Shown here: positions 11,570 through 23,393 of the stretch, piece after piece | Layout: each line of letters opens with the position of its first letter | Position numbering within the stretch: the stretch's first letter is position 1 | Assembly (NCBI GenBank): GCA_001566295.1 | Contig: KQ964246.1 | Coordinates: 3,844,001-3,908,000, forward strand | Reading direction: 5' to 3' | DNA from: Microdochium bolleyi | Taxonomy: Eukaryota; Ascomycota; Sordariomycetes; Xylariales; Microdochiaceae | Length of the DNA stretch: 64,000 nt | Program-made: the position numbers and the translations under genes | The notes under the pieces: model-generated | The model's database searches: none | What the model saw: the letters and a program-made list of their open reading frames with translations, nothing else | Told to the model about the DNA's origin: nothing

Positions 11570-12964
11570 TCAAGCGCCATTGCCGTTGTAGAGCTGCCGA
11601 ACGGATAAACGGTGTTAGCAGAAGGTCTCCACGCAACACTCTGCAGCTCAATAGGCCGCCAATTTCTATCTCTATACAGAGAAGTGATACTCACGAGGTA
11701 ATTTGGACTGGACTGTGTGCCTGACACATCTGTGACCTTGTTCGCCTGCGCGCGCGCGCGGAGCTCTGCCGTGATAGCAGCCGCGTTGCCTCCCTTCAGG
11801 GCCTGGAAGTACAGGATCATGCCGGCAACGTGCGGTGTGGCCATGGACGTGCCCGACATGCTGGCGGTCGCGGAGTTGGAGCCGATCCCGCACGACAGGA
11901 TGTTCGAGCCGGGGGCCCAGACGTCGACCGCACTGCCGTAGTTGGAGAAGCCGCTGCGGCGCCACTGGGAGTCGATGGCGCCCACGGTGATGGCGTTGGC
12001 CGCGGATGCCGGGGAGACGTTGGCCGCGTTCTTGTTGTCGTTGCCGGCGGCCACGGCGGTGAGGACGCCCGAGTTGAAGGCGTTGTTGACGGCCGCGTTG
12101 AAGGCCTGCGAGAAGCTGCCGCCCAGAGACAGGTTGATGACGGCTTTGTTCTGGCGGCCCTTGGAGATGATGTCGTTGACGGCCCAGTTGTAGCCGTCTA
12201 GGATCACGGAGCCTGGGGCCGAGCCACCGGCGAAGACCTTGACCGCGATCGCGCGGGCGTTCTTTGCCACGCCGAAAGTTGACCCGATGATTGTTCCCGC
12301 CACGTGTGTGCCGTGGCCACTAGTGTCGGCATTGCCGCCACCGATGGCGTTATAGCCGAAGCTCGCGCGGTCGCCGAACTGGCTGTGCGTGGTCTGTATG
12401 CCGCTGTCGACGACGTAGGCGAAGGTGCCTTGGCCTGCGGTATTGTCGTAGATGTAAGACGTGCTGCCCGGCCTGCGCTTGGATATCGTGCCGAGACCCC
12501 ATGGGGCATTGATCTGAGTGACGAGGGCTCTCTTGGTCTGGGGCTCCTCACTCTCCTCGAAGAGTGTGTACATCTGATCCTGTTCGACTGCGAGGACCTG
12601 CAGAAACGAATGATGGTTAATTGGGGATCATGAGCCAGAGTCAAACTGGGTCCCGTGGTCAACTGACAGCCTTGTCCTTCTTGATCGCTTTGATGGTGTT
12701 GTCGTCAAACTCGCCTGCGTAAGCATTGAAGTCCTTGATGTGATACGTCTTCTCAACCCCCTTTTTGCGGCGACTGTCGAGGCTGCGGGCGTGGATGTCG
12801 CGGACGCTGTTTATGTGCGCGTCGAAGGCGGTTGGACTGACACCCGATTTCAGCGTGATGATGAACTTTCCGGGGACAAGCTGCTTGCTGGCTGGCGCAG
12901 GTGCAGCCAGCGCAGCGGGGAGCAGTGCTCCCAGGAGCAAAATGAGTGTGCGAATACTGGTCAT
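11570..12964 (-). CDS. Secreted subtilisin-like serine protease (proteinase K-type, S8)
   Basis: This gene encodes a 407-residue extracellular endopeptidase zymogen. Introns are 12667-12598 (donor GTCAGT) and 11694-11594. A signal peptide (to about residue 20, ending ALAAPAPA) is followed by an I9-type inhibitor propeptide (GKFIITLKSG to about 105) and the mature domain starting around ALVTQINAPWGL. The catalytic triad is visible: Asp about 163 (VVDSG), His about 194 (GHGTHVAG) and Ser about 350 (GTSMATPH), with the oxyanion Asn in AAGND. The last exon codes only seven residues plus stop (LYNGNGA), which matches the usual C-terminus of this family; reading through the intron would instead add an unrelated basic tail. 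A TATATAA box sits on this strand at 13097-13091. Confidence 0.95.
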
Positions 12965-14226
12965 CGTATCCGCCCGAATGACACAAGTCTGATGTCTGAA
13001 AAGAGAATGCCGGAAAGGTCTAAGACAGCGGACGAGGTGTTGCGGTCAGTCTCAGGCACGCCCCAGGATCTTGTGCAGGAACAGATTCTCTTATATACTC
13101 CTATTCTGCCAGACTAGGCCATCTCCACACGATCATGGTAAACTCCACGGGTGCAGCCACGCGGTCATTCTGGAGTGCCGAGGGAGAAGTTATGCGGGTA
13201 TTGCAGTGAGACATGAGGCTGCGACACGGTGACTGAGACAATGAGGCTGCACAGGGTTCCGCCACCACCCAATAAACTAGCGTGTAACGTCGGAAATAGG
13301 AAAGCGGCAGTTCGCAGGCCCCTGCGAAAGACTATCACTAAACATGACCGACCGGCTCGAGGGCCGACAGCCTAGTCATAGGGGTCCGGCCAACATCAAT
13401 CCGCCCTGGATTTCGGTAGCGATTGTGGCCGAAAGAGCCAACACTGGCGCATGCCTAAAACAAATAGGCTTGGTCGACGACATGGGACTTTAAGAGATCG
13501 GCAGGGAAGACGATCGGCTCAGGCGGCGAGGAATCGTAACGACAAGCCCGCTTGAGTGTAAGGCTACTTAGAAACGTTTCGACCGCACGAAGATTTCCTA
13601 CACCATTTCGATGCTGCATAGATTCCACTTTGCATATTCTTGTCTCAACATGGAGCTCCTCCGAGCCCCCGTAGAAGCTGTCGTGCTATCTATAATGCGA
13701 CCTAGTCTATCCAACGCATACTCACCACCGTCTCAGCCAGCGGGACGAAAAGCTGCAGCCTAGTCTATAAAGTGGCCTATGCTGTGCGCGCATTACAACC
13801 ACGTAGGTGTGATACAAGATCCCACTAGCCGTACGATGATCTGTGTATATTGGTACCGTAAACCAATGCGGCTTGCAGCCGCATGTTTCTCCTTACCGGG
13901 TGCTTGCAGACGGGATGAGTTTAGTGTTAAATAGTCCGGATCAATTCGGCCGTTAACTCTGGCCATGGTCAGCTGGTGGCAAAGGGATCTCATCATTCCA
14001 CAGGCGAACCGACCAGTGACAATGATCACGGCTGCCTTGTCTTCACTGAACCTCATTGCTCAGCTCTCCTCGCTGACAATTACGATCATCTCGTTCAGCC
14101 GCGTCAATATATACCACGCAACGGGGACTTTGTTGCCACGCCAGGTCCATGACACCACAGACCACCCTATCTTCCCAGCCGTGTGACCCGACCCTCTCGA
14201 CCCGTGTCGTCCCCCTCGCAGCCTCG
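12965..14226. other. Intergenic, protease promoter plus unassigned DNA
   Basis: This 1.26 kb stretch carries the protease core promoter at its left end (TATATAA at 13091-13097). The rest, including 13100-14050, shows no supported gene, repeat or RNA. Confidence 0.45.
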
Positions 14227-15857
14227 TCACAGCCGCCGTGTCCAACCGCCTTCCCTCTCGAACACCTCGCCAACCACCTGCGCAACACGCAGAAGGCGGC
14301 GGTCCCCATAGCGTGGCCCGACCAGCGAGAGCCCTATCGGCATCCCATTCGCGCCCTGAAAGCCGGGCAGGTTGATCACGGGTGTATGCAGAGCCTACAC
14401 AATCCAATCTAGTCAGCAGAAGCCCCTCGGGATCAGAAAGCAAAGAAACATCAGGGATAGATCGTACCGTCCACATGGCATTAAATGCCGCGCTCCCAGT
14501 CGACTCCAGCCCCAGCGGCGCCTCATCAGGCACGCTGGGCGCCAGCACCGCGTCGAATCCGCGCGCGACCTCGTCCACCCGCGGCCGCAGCGCCGCCAGC
14601 CCGTCCCACGCCGCGAGCTGCTGCCGCCGCGTGATCCGGTCTCTGTTCTCGACGTGCCCAACCAGGAAGTCGTCGAGCAGCAGCTGGTGGTCCTCACCCG
14701 TTCGGCAGCGGTAGTCTGGCAGGAACGAGACCCGCCCTTCGCTGTGCAGCACGACGCGGTGCCACTCGGGGACCTGGTCGAGCTCGGCGGGGAGGGAGAT
14801 CTCGGTGACCTGCGCGCCGTGCTGGCGGAGCAGGGACGCCGCTTTGTCCATGGCGGCGATGGTGCCGGCGCCGGCCTGCGGCCAGACTGGCGTCTTGATA
14901 AGGGCGAACCGGGCGCCCTGGAGCACAAATTCTCCGCCCTGACCACCACCACTGCCTGAGTTAGTCTCACCATTGTCAAGGGCATCGTCATCGTCATCAT
15001 CAGCGAGCGCGAAGACATCAGCCAGCATCTCCAGATCCGCCACGCTCCGCGCGTACAGCCCCAGCGTGTCGAACAGCAGCGAGTACACTTTCTGCCCTTC
15101 GCGCGTGATCGAGTTCCACGTCGGCTTGAGCGCGTACACGCCGTTGAACGACGCCGGTCGGATCATCGAGCCGCCCGTCTGAGTGCCCAGCGCGATCGCG
15201 GCCTGGAAGTCGCCCACCGCGGCGCCGGAGCCGGACGATGAGCCTCCCGGGGTGCGCAGGGGGTCGTGTGGGTTGCGCGTCGCCGGGCCGCGGGTCGTCG
15301 CAGCGAACTCGGTCGTTCTTGTTTTTCCTGGGATAGACGAGTTAGCGGCCTGGTTGGTACACGGCGCTGGTTGCTGGTGTAGAGATGAAGGAGTAAAATC
15401 CGACGTACCGAGGATCAGAGCCCCAGCGATTCTCAATATCTGCACCGATCCAGCATCGACTCCCGGCTTAGAGCCTTTGTATAGTGCCGAGTTGTGCTCT
15501 GTTGGCATGTCTGGTCGAGTGTTGTGAATGTCAGTCGTGGCTTCTCCCGTCGAGAAAGCACCCCCAACGCGTGTCTCTCCAGGCATCTTAAAACATACCC
15601 TTGGTATAGATAACATCCTTGACCGCGACGCTGACCCCGTGCAGCGGTCCCCTCTGGTCCCGCGGGATCTGGTCGAGCTGTCTGGCCTGCGCAAGGACCT
15701 GCTCCGGGTCGAGGTACGCCCACGCCCTGACGGCGTCATCGCGCTCCGCGATCCGAGCGAGGATCGAACGCGCATAGGCCTCGACCGTGAGCGAGCCGTC
15801 GGCGAATCGGGAGACGGCCTGCGTTGCGGTGAGTCTGTATGGCTCCTCCGGCTCCAT
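14227..15857 (-). CDS. Amidase (amidase signature family)
   Basis: This gene encodes a 462-residue cytosolic amide hydrolase. Introns are 15598-15511, 15408-15328 and 14467-14395; splicing restores the family blocks VKDVIYTKDMPTEHNSALYKG, GALILGKTRTTEFA and MWTALHTPVINLPGF. The catalytic triad Lys (VAVKDV), cis-Ser and nucleophile Ser in GGSSSGSGAAVG and GTQTGGSMIRP is complete. The Met at 15857 fits the start of the amidase fold; an upstream in-frame Met at 15911 exists. An acidic run (ADDDDDDALDN) sits in a surface loop near the middle. Natural substrates vary widely in this family (simple amides, acyl-amides), so none is assigned. It is the first of four neighbouring catabolic enzymes. Confidence 0.93.
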
Positions 15858-16253
15858 TGTTGTTGATAGATTGTATGAGTAAGAGGATCGAGCAGACGGA
15901 AACATAATCAATGAAATGTACGCACTGGTGTTCGTCGGTGGTTCCCTGCTATTCGCGAGCCTCCAAAGTTACGGCCTTGGGGGGTCACTCGGACCACGCC
16001 GGATGGAAAGCCGATCGGCGGCCGGCATCGGCGCCGACAAATGTGGTCTCTCAGGTTCCGACGGCGTACCCCGCTGCGCAACCCCGGGGGAGGGGAATTG
16101 GTTAGGGTACTGACAACGCGCCTCTTGCACAGGTCTCACTTCAGACGGTTTCCAAGGACGCTGCGTCATGGGATGATTGTCTTGGTCTATGTACGCGAAA
16201 GGGGTTCTGCAAGCATGGCTGACCCTGGCCAGTCGTCCGTGATTGCCACATGA
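15858..16253. other. Intergenic spacer between amidase and old yellow enzyme
   Basis: This 396 bp stretch contains the amidase promoter (both neighbours are on the minus strand). I see no gene or clear motif. Confidence 0.5.
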
Positions 16254-17487
16254 TCACGATGCAGCGGCGGCCACGGCCTGGCTGGCCAGAAACTCCTCGC
16301 AGAACGGATAATCCACGTACCCCTCCCTCCTGCCTGGCGTGTAGAACACCGAGCGGTCATACGGCACGAACTCGACGCCCTCCTTGATCCTGAACACGAG
16401 GTCGGGGTTCGAGACAAAGTGCCGGCCAAAAACGATCCCCACGTCGTGGTCCCGGTACACCTCGTCGACGGCCCGCCGCGCGAGCTCCGGTGTGAATCCA
16501 CCTGCGATCAACACGGGGCTCGCATTGTCCCATATTCCGACCAGCGCGCTGAGGGATGACTCCCACGCTGCTGGATTGGCTGCCACCTGGCCCTCCAGGG
16601 TGCCATCGGCGCCGATGTTGATGCGTCCCTCGACGAGGTGCAGGTACGCCAGTCTGAACTGCCGCAGCTCCCGCAGGAGATGTCTGAAGGTGGGCAGCGG
16701 GTCTTCCATGAGCATGCCGTTGAACGGGTTGAACGGGCTGAGTCGGATCGCGGTGCGCTCGGCGCCCACGGCGGCAACGACGGCCTTGGTGACCTCGAGA
16801 GCGAACCGTGTGCGGTTCTCGACGCTCCCACCCCAGCGGTCTGTCCGCTTGTTGCACGTGTCCTGCAGGAACTGGTCAGGCAGGTACCCGTTGGCACCGT
16901 GGATCTCGACGCCGTCGAACCCGGCACCCTCGACGGCATTCCTCGCGGCGGTCGCGTACTCGGCAATCACGGCCTGGATCTGGTCCTCCGTCATAGCCTC
17001 GGGCACGCCGGGCTGCGGTGCCGTCGGGGAGGGGCTGGGGCTCGTGGGCACGGCGCTCGAGGAGAGCAGCACCGTTCCCTGCTCAGCGTGGATGTGTGCC
17101 CACCCGCTCCGGCCAAGGTGCCAAAGCTGACAGTAGATGCGGCCGCCCTTGGCATGCACGGATTCGACAATGGACTTCCAGGCAGCGATCTGTGCGGGCG
17201 ACCAAATCCCGGGAATATTGTATCGCCCCGCGGCGCCATGGGAGATGAGGGTGCCCTCCGAGACAAGAAGCGTGCCGGGGACGGCGGCGCGTTGGGTGTA
17301 GTACTCTGGTGGGTGGTACTTGTGTTAGTCGTAGATCCCGCCCGTCCAGGACGTGTTTGCGCTCACCTTTTACCATGGGCAGTGGCACCCACTCGTCATC
17401 ACACCGGTACCGCGTCAGCGGCGCGAGCATGATCCGGTGGTCGAGCTCGACATTGCCGACCTTCAGCGGCTGGAACAATCGCGTCAT
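16254..17487 (-). CDS. NADH:flavin oxidoreductase / old yellow enzyme (ene-reductase)
   Basis: This gene encodes a 390-residue FMN-dependent enzyme that reduces activated C=C bonds with NAD(P)H. One intron (17366-17306) joins PMVK to EYYTQRA. The family blocks are in order: LFQPLKVGNVELDHRIMLAPLTR at the N-terminus, GTLLVSEGT, WSPAQIAAW, QLWHLGRSG, the ligand-binding pair in EIHGANGYLPDQF (His and Asn), KRTDRWGGSVENRTRF, and the phosphate-binding GIVFGRHFVSNPDL. The length is normal for fungal Oye proteins. The Pro/Ser-rich loop after LLSSSAVP is slightly long. It lies between the amidase and the alpha/beta hydrolase and could supply a saturated ketone to the nearby monooxygenase; that link is inference. 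Confidence 0.94.
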
Positions 17488-18074
17488 AATTCTGCTCGTT
17501 GGATGGGACCACGTCTCACTTATGTAATGGACTCTCCTTAGTGTTGACTTAGACCCAGGCGACTGGTGTTTTGTGAAAGGAAAACTGTCTGTACGCACGA
17601 GAACTGGGTCGTCGAGGGAACGAAAACACAAGTACACCGGCCACGATGCGGAAATCTACTCGGCAGCCGCCCGATCGTAGCCGCCCCGCCTTTCGCCTTG
17701 CTGAGCAATCCTTCCGCAGGGCTTCCGAGGGCACGCAATAGAGATGCCTAATCGGGCAGGAAGGACTCTGCACGAGACGGGCGGGCCCCGGACGTTGCCA
17801 GGCAATTGGTGTCGCTCGACATTGGCTCTTGCTCCATTCTGGGCGCTGCAGCCAGGACCCCTAAAATTGGACCCTTTAGCCCCTCAACTCCAAGCCCTCA
17901 CGTCTCAGCTCCTAAGTTCGGTATGAGCACCTTAAGGTACTGACGGGCATGGCTCGCCACCTCTCCTTTCGACCAGATGTGTCATGCTTCTCGATTCTTT
18001 TCTCTGCGCGAGAATAATCAAGCTGGTGTCTAGTCTAGTGCTCGTGGGCACGATGATTCTGTCCTGAGAACAGC
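17488..18074. other. Intergenic, promoter of old yellow enzyme
   Basis: This 587 bp stretch contains the old yellow enzyme promoter and the 3' flank of the hydrolase. Small chance frames only. Confidence 0.5.
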
Positions 18075-19303
18075 TCAAGCTTCGACGTTGTTTCTTTGCG
18101 CGATAGTCTTGAAGATCTCCTCGGAAATTCCGAACCTCAGGTCGAGGACCGTGTCGTGCGACGTCCCAGGCACCACGGTCGACGAGTACTCAATTGCGTC
18201 ACCACGCTGATCTGGTGACCAGCACTCGTCGAACCACTTTGGTCCAGCTTTGGTACCAATCATGTTGTCTTGCTCCGCGTAGAACACTTGCATTTTGAGA
18301 GTCCGAGATGCTTGAGACCCTTGCACGCTAGATTGCTCCATTGCTGCTGCCGTATCGGGTCTTATCTGGGAGGCCAGGATTGGGACGTAGCTGTCGATGT
18401 CCAGCCAGGAGCCCCAGACATCGGCACCTCCTGCGCGCTTCAAGAGCATGACAGCTTCTTGTCCCATACCCTTGGCGCCGTGACGGAAGGCGTGTGAGGC
18501 AATCTCCGGGAGCGCGGCATCCTCAAACGCGACGTCATCAGCGTCGGCTCCGTCGACAATGGTCAGCTTTTTGGCCATGCCGAGCGAGCCTGTCAGGGCG
18601 TTGAGGATGCCTCCACTGAATCCTGTCACGGGCTGGAGCGTGGCGACAAAGAATGTGGACAAGACATCGATTGTCGCGATGGCTGCAGCAGGCAGCATGT
18701 GCGCCGTTGACATGAGGGACGCGCGGGAGTGCGAAGGGTGCACCCAGGGGACGCAGAGTGCGGCGTAGGGTCTGGTTGGGTGAAGCAGGTGCGGGAGATG
18801 GAGCAGGGTGTTGAGAGCGAAGATTGTCCCCGCGCTCTGGGAGAGCAGGGCGACATGGCGGATGCCCAGATGCTCGAGCAGAGCCGGCACGATCCTCAGC
18901 CAGGACTTGACGCGGTCGTCGACAGACGGAACAGGAGTCGTGCCTCCAAAGCCCGGGCGGTCAATGGCAATGATGCGGAGCTTGTGCTTCTTGGCGAGCT
19001 TGTCCTTTGTGATGGGCACGTAGCGGCTACGCCAGGCGGTCCGAGGTTAGCATTGATGCAACGCTACAGAGGGGGAAAACAGGTGAGTACTCGTCTGCTG
19101 GCATACCTTGCAAAGAGTGGCGCACAGAAGAGCACCACATTGTCGTGCCGAGGCCCGTCTGGGTGGCGGAAGCCGAAGTCGCTGTAGGTGACCGCAAATG
19201 GCTCTGGGTGGTCTGCATCTGGAGACAGCGTGTAGGTCTGGTCGAAGCGGGTGTCCTGGAGATACTCTGCCACGGACGGTGGTGATGTCTGTGGATGTTC
19301 CAT
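18075..19303 (-). CDS. Alpha/beta-hydrolase fold protein
   Basis: This gene encodes a 382-residue hydrolase without a signal peptide, so probably intracellular. The intron 19106-19027 joins LFCAPLFAS to RYVPITKDKLA. The fold is shown by the IIAIDRPGFGGTTPV strand-loop (the usual DxxGxG region), the nucleophile elbow LLSQSAGT (Ser-Gln-Ser-Ala-Gly, a variant of GxSxG), the late acid strand MQVFYAEQDNMI (Asp candidate) and the catalytic His in GTSHDTV. The first Gly of the elbow is replaced by Ser, which is tolerated in several esterases. It shares a 424 bp promoter with the Baeyer-Villiger-type monooxygenase, whose products (esters or lactones) would be natural substrates; that pairing is inference from position. 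Confidence 0.9.
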
Positions 19304-19727
19304 TGTTTCGCAGGCTATAGAGGGAGCTGACTTTGATGTATCAGCAAAATACGCTATGATTCCAATGAGCCGTTCTAGAAAACGGATATGGAAGATGGGA
19401 GGTTACATCGAGCGAGCTGCTGTCAGGGCTGTCGGGCCTTGATAATACATGTAGTGCTCACACGTACGCGTGTGCTGCTCAGGTGGTGAATGTGGCAGCC
19501 TGGAGCACCCACACCCCTCTATTGGCCCCTCCCGTCCCGCCCCTGACAGCACCTCGCGCTACTAATATCGAGCCCCTGAGGCGGGGCAGTCCACTACCGA
19601 AATCCTCACGACGCACAAGTACTGGCCTCCGAGGTCTCTCTCTCCGCTTATTGACTCTTCTCGAAACACTGCTTCAAGGCGTACCTAGCTCGTGCACAGG
19701 CTGGAAGCCAGCCTCTCGCAACGCACC
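19304..19727. promoter_or_regulatory. Shared divergent promoter of hydrolase and monooxygenase
   Basis: These 424 bp separate the two start codons and contain an inverted repeat (19459-19474). No canonical TATA box is clear on either strand. Confidence 0.6.
19459..19474. promoter_or_regulatory. Inverted repeat CACACG-TACG-CGTGTG, candidate operator
   Basis: Two 6 bp arms with a 4 bp spacer lie 155 bp from the hydrolase start and 253 bp from the monooxygenase start. Its place between divergent genes suits a dimeric regulator, but no binding protein is identified. Confidence 0.4.
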
Positions 19728-21247
19728 ATGGAGCACTACGACTTTGTCATCATCGGCGCCGGCATCTCGGGCGTCGATGCCGCCTACCGTCTCAAGACGC
19801 AGCTGCCAGATGCCTCCTACACCATCCTCGAGGCTCGCGACGTCGTCGGCGGCACCTGGTCCTTCTTCAACTTCCCCGGCCTCCGCTCAGACTCCCAGCT
19901 CACAAGCTTTGGCCTGCCCTGGCGGCCCTGGATGCACCAGAAAGACATTGCCAATGCCGCCCTCATCCGCGAGTACATCCAGTCTGCGGCACGTGACGAG
20001 GGCATCGACGCCAAGATACAGTTCAACACAAAGGTCACGGCCGCCAGCTGGTCCTCTGACGAGCAGCAGTGGACTCTGTCCGCCGCCTCGGCCGGCGCCG
20101 AGAAGACGGTCCGCGCCACCTTCGTCTTGGCCTGCTGTGGCTACTACAGATACGACAAGCCCCTCGAGACCATCATCCCCGGCATCAAGGACTTCCGCGG
20201 CACCGTCGCGCACCCCCAAACATGGCCCGAGAGCCTCGACTGGGCCGGCAAGAAGGTCGTCGTCGTCGGGTCGGGCGCCACCGCCATCACCATCGTGCCC
20301 GAGATGGCCAAGACTGCGGGCCACCTCACCATGCTGCAGCGAAGCCCCTCATACGTTCTGAGCGTGCCGTCCGTCAACCCCGACGGCAAGATCCTCAAGA
20401 GGTTCCTACCCGCCTGGCTCGCCTTCCCGATCTACTGGTGGCGCTGCGTCATCGAGGAGCATCTCTTTGTGCTCTTCAGTCTGTGCTTTCCAAGGCTTTC
20501 CAGGAAGCTGCTCATCTGGCTCGCTCGGAGGGAGCTCCCTTCGTCGGTCGACGTAGATGTCCACTTTAACCCGTATGTCCTCATGCTGGAATGTTGACCT
20601 GTGCCTTCACCTTGCTGACAAAGTACAGTCGGTACCTCCCTTTCGAGCAACGACTTTGTCTATGTCCGGATGGCGACTTCTTTAAGGCCTTCCATCGCGA
20701 CAACTGCGACATCGTGACCGACTCCATCGACAAGGTGGTAGCTGATGGCATAATAACAAAGTCAGGCCAGAAGATCGACGCGGACATCATCGTGACCGCC
20801 ACAGGCCTGCACGTGCAGCTACTAGGCGGGCTCGCGCCCACAGTCGACGGCAAGCCTTTCGTCATCGGGGAGTGCTACGGCTGGCGAGGAGCCATGCTCA
20901 CGGGGCTGCCCAACATGGGTGCCGTCTTCGGCTACACGACCACCAGCTGGACGCTCGGAGCAGATGCCAGCGTCCGCCTCCTCATTCAGGTCTACAAGCA
21001 CATGAAGCAGGTCGGCGCCACGTCAGCAGTGCCCGTGCTTGATGAGGCGGGCAGAGCCGCGCCATCAAAGCCCGTCATCTCGCACAGCTCGACGTACTTT
21101 GTCCTGGCCAAGGACCGGCTGCCGAAGGTCACTGACCAGGCGCCGTACTCGGGGCGTATACACGCGATCTACGACAACTGGATGCTGTGGTTCGGTAATG
21201 TCACTCGTGGGATGGAGTACACCATCCCGTCGAAGAAACGGTTGTAA
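19728..21247 (+). CDS. Baeyer-Villiger-type flavin monooxygenase
   Basis: This gene encodes a 487-residue FAD/NADPH enzyme that would insert one oxygen atom next to a carbonyl, giving an ester or lactone. The intron 20573-20628 joins VHFNP to RYLPFEQ. Visible motifs are the FAD Rossmann GAGISG (residues 10-15), the exact Baeyer-Villiger fingerprint FxGxxxHxxxWP (156-167, FRGTVAHPQTWP), the NADPH Rossmann GSGATA (181-186) and the ATG motif VTATGLH. The region around residues 225-260 is hydrophobic (WLAFPIYWWRC, LFVLFSLCF), suggesting membrane association. The start at 19728 is preferred over the in-frame Met at 19692 because it places the FAD motif ten residues in, as usual. It is divergent from an alpha/beta hydrolase and near an ene-reductase. 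Confidence 0.94.
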
Positions 21248-22229
21248 CCAATTGTCACGGCGAGAAAGCTCTCGTGCGTCTGTACTTTAGTATTTGCCAC
21301 ACATACACTCTGGATACCACAAGGGCTTTCGGTATCAAATAGCGATATCCCAAGCTTCTCTTGACCTTATGCGCATGCACGTCTGATGTCTCGGGGAACA
21401 TCCACCTGTGAACTGCAGCTCAGGGGACTCAATCACGTTCGACACTTGTAGGCCCAGTTCTCTTTTGGTTACGAGAGGGTATCTCCACAGGTGAACTAGC
21501 AGCCAACATCCCCAAAGCCACTAGACCAGCTTCTGGTGACAATTTAAAAGTCGCCAAGGGGGAGAATGCACGTGACAATCAAGACAAAAGAGAATTCATC
21601 TTCGCCAAAAACACCCCACAGCAGCATTCTTAGGTTCTGTGCTGGGTAAGGCCCCTCGATGTCCGGAAAGGGTCAGTGCTTTGTTCTTAGTGAGGCGGGA
21701 ACAAGCTTTCGTGGCGGCTACTCGTGCCTGGTTGACGCTTTGCATTGTCTCACAATCTCAAAGCAAGCCATTATTCCTAGACAAAGCCGGTGACAGACGG
21801 CGATACTGCTGCTGTGGACGGTGTGAGTCGGGTGTAACAGGTCGAATGTCTCAGCTTGATTCGAACGTAATACTGTGAAAAGTAAATTAACTAGCATTGG
21901 GCAGGCGTTGGTTTATGAACAGGAGAGTCTTGTGTGGATTATACTTGATCGCGACCCACTTTCGGTGTGAAACGAGAACAACCGACACAACATCTCAACA
22001 TGATACTCGCAACCAGACAACGAATTCCCCTCAGATATTACTTCTCCCCGTTATTTCACAGGCAACTGGGCGAGTATTTCGTCGAAACGCTTTTCTGACA
22101 TTTCAGAAGGGTACTCCTATTCACAACTCCGGTCCATGTCCGAGTCGAGTGCGCCGTGAGGCGGCGCCAGTCGCCCAGTGAACCCGCTTGCTGAATCAGC
22201 ACACTCTAGTTTTCTCCTTCCTCGCGATA
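21248..22229. other. Convergent intergenic region, no supported gene
   Basis: This 980 bp stretch lies between the 3' ends of the monooxygenase and BTB genes. It is moderately AT-rich and has only short frames without motifs. Confidence 0.5.
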
Positions 22230-23393
22230 TCAAGCCAAACCTGCCTTCTTGGCTTGCTCGGCAAGAAGTGTCGCTTCCTTGCCCGACGCCGTATATGCAT
22301 GCTTTCCAAACAGGAGAAGCGGGCAAGCCTTAAATGGCGCCTCGCTGCTTGCTCCACGTGGGCTGTTCCTCGGCTTTTTGCACCCAAGGCAGCCACCGTG
22401 GTCATGGTCCTTGCTCGACGCATTGATCTTGTTCAGCGTCTCCTGGATCGAGTAGGGACTTTCCATGATCTGAGAAGTCTCACGCAGCGGCCACAGCTTG
22501 GCGCTCGTCAAGCCGCGGATCAGCGCGCCCAGGATCCGGTCGGGACATTCCCAGGTATCGTTATCATTGTTTGGATTGTGGGAGTCCGCCTCCTGGTACC
22601 GGCAGTACTTCCGTTTCTTCGACTCGTCGTCGCCTGCAAGGTCCTGGAGGATGAGCCGCACTGGGTTGAGCACGCTGTTCAAGCATGCTGTGCGGGTGCT
22701 TGTAATGTTCGCTACGTGTCTTTATCAGTCTCCCAAAATGGTCTAGAAGGTCCACGGAAATTTGTATTGCATGCCCTAGGCTGACTGACCTTCGAGGTTT
22801 GGAGGTAGAGCAGGAAGTAGCGGCTTGACTGCAGACCGGCCGCTGCCGGAAGCTATACTGGTCACGACTTCCTCGTAGCCCAGTCGATCTCCAAGCTGAA
22901 AGTATATCCAGGACAACATGTACAGGACTCTGTGGTTCCGCATGATGATTGCGGACAGGGAGCAGAGCCAAGACTTGACCCATGGTTGGACGAGCTTTGT
23001 GCAGTCGTATTTGTCTGTGAGGACGAGGAAGTGGTATAAGCTGTCGACTTTGCTATTCGGTCCGAACGATGAGCCCATGGTGAAGTCGGACCAGTTGCCA
23101 TGCATCAGATGCAGGAGCTGTGCCATATGCGTGGGATTGTCGTCGGGGAGGTCAACGACCCAGTCCTGGTCGGGTCGCGACGGCTTGGACTCGGAGAAAC
23201 CCCCGAACAGCATCGTGGTAAAGACTGGAGAGCTTCGTGCGACTGCTCGCGAGCACACTCGGTAGGTCATGCCCTCCGGGTAGAGAGAAGGCGAGTATCC
23301 CACCTTGAGCAGCAGGTCGCCTCGGCTCTCGACAATCGTCCTTGCAGGTAGCCAAGGCTGGCTGCCTGGTGTAGTACCGAACGTCCAAATCAT
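22230..23393 (-). CDS. BTB/POZ domain protein
   Basis: This gene encodes a 361-residue protein of the fungal BTB family, usually protein-protein adaptors of unknown target. The intron 22789-22712 (donor GTCAGT) joins PPNLE to ANITSTR. Residues about 20-125 make up the BTB domain: GDLLLKVG, VCSRAVARSSPVFTTML, the acidic strand WVVDLPDDNP, then LLHLMHGN. The following helical part contains YHFLVLTDKYDCTKLVQPW and WIYFQLGDRLGYEEVV, a layout seen in many Sordariomycete BTB proteins. The C-terminal exon is charged, with several Cys (CPDRILGAL, GCLGCKK), and ends in a QAKKAGLA tail. A decayed copy of this gene lies immediately upstream on the same strand. Confidence 0.85.
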
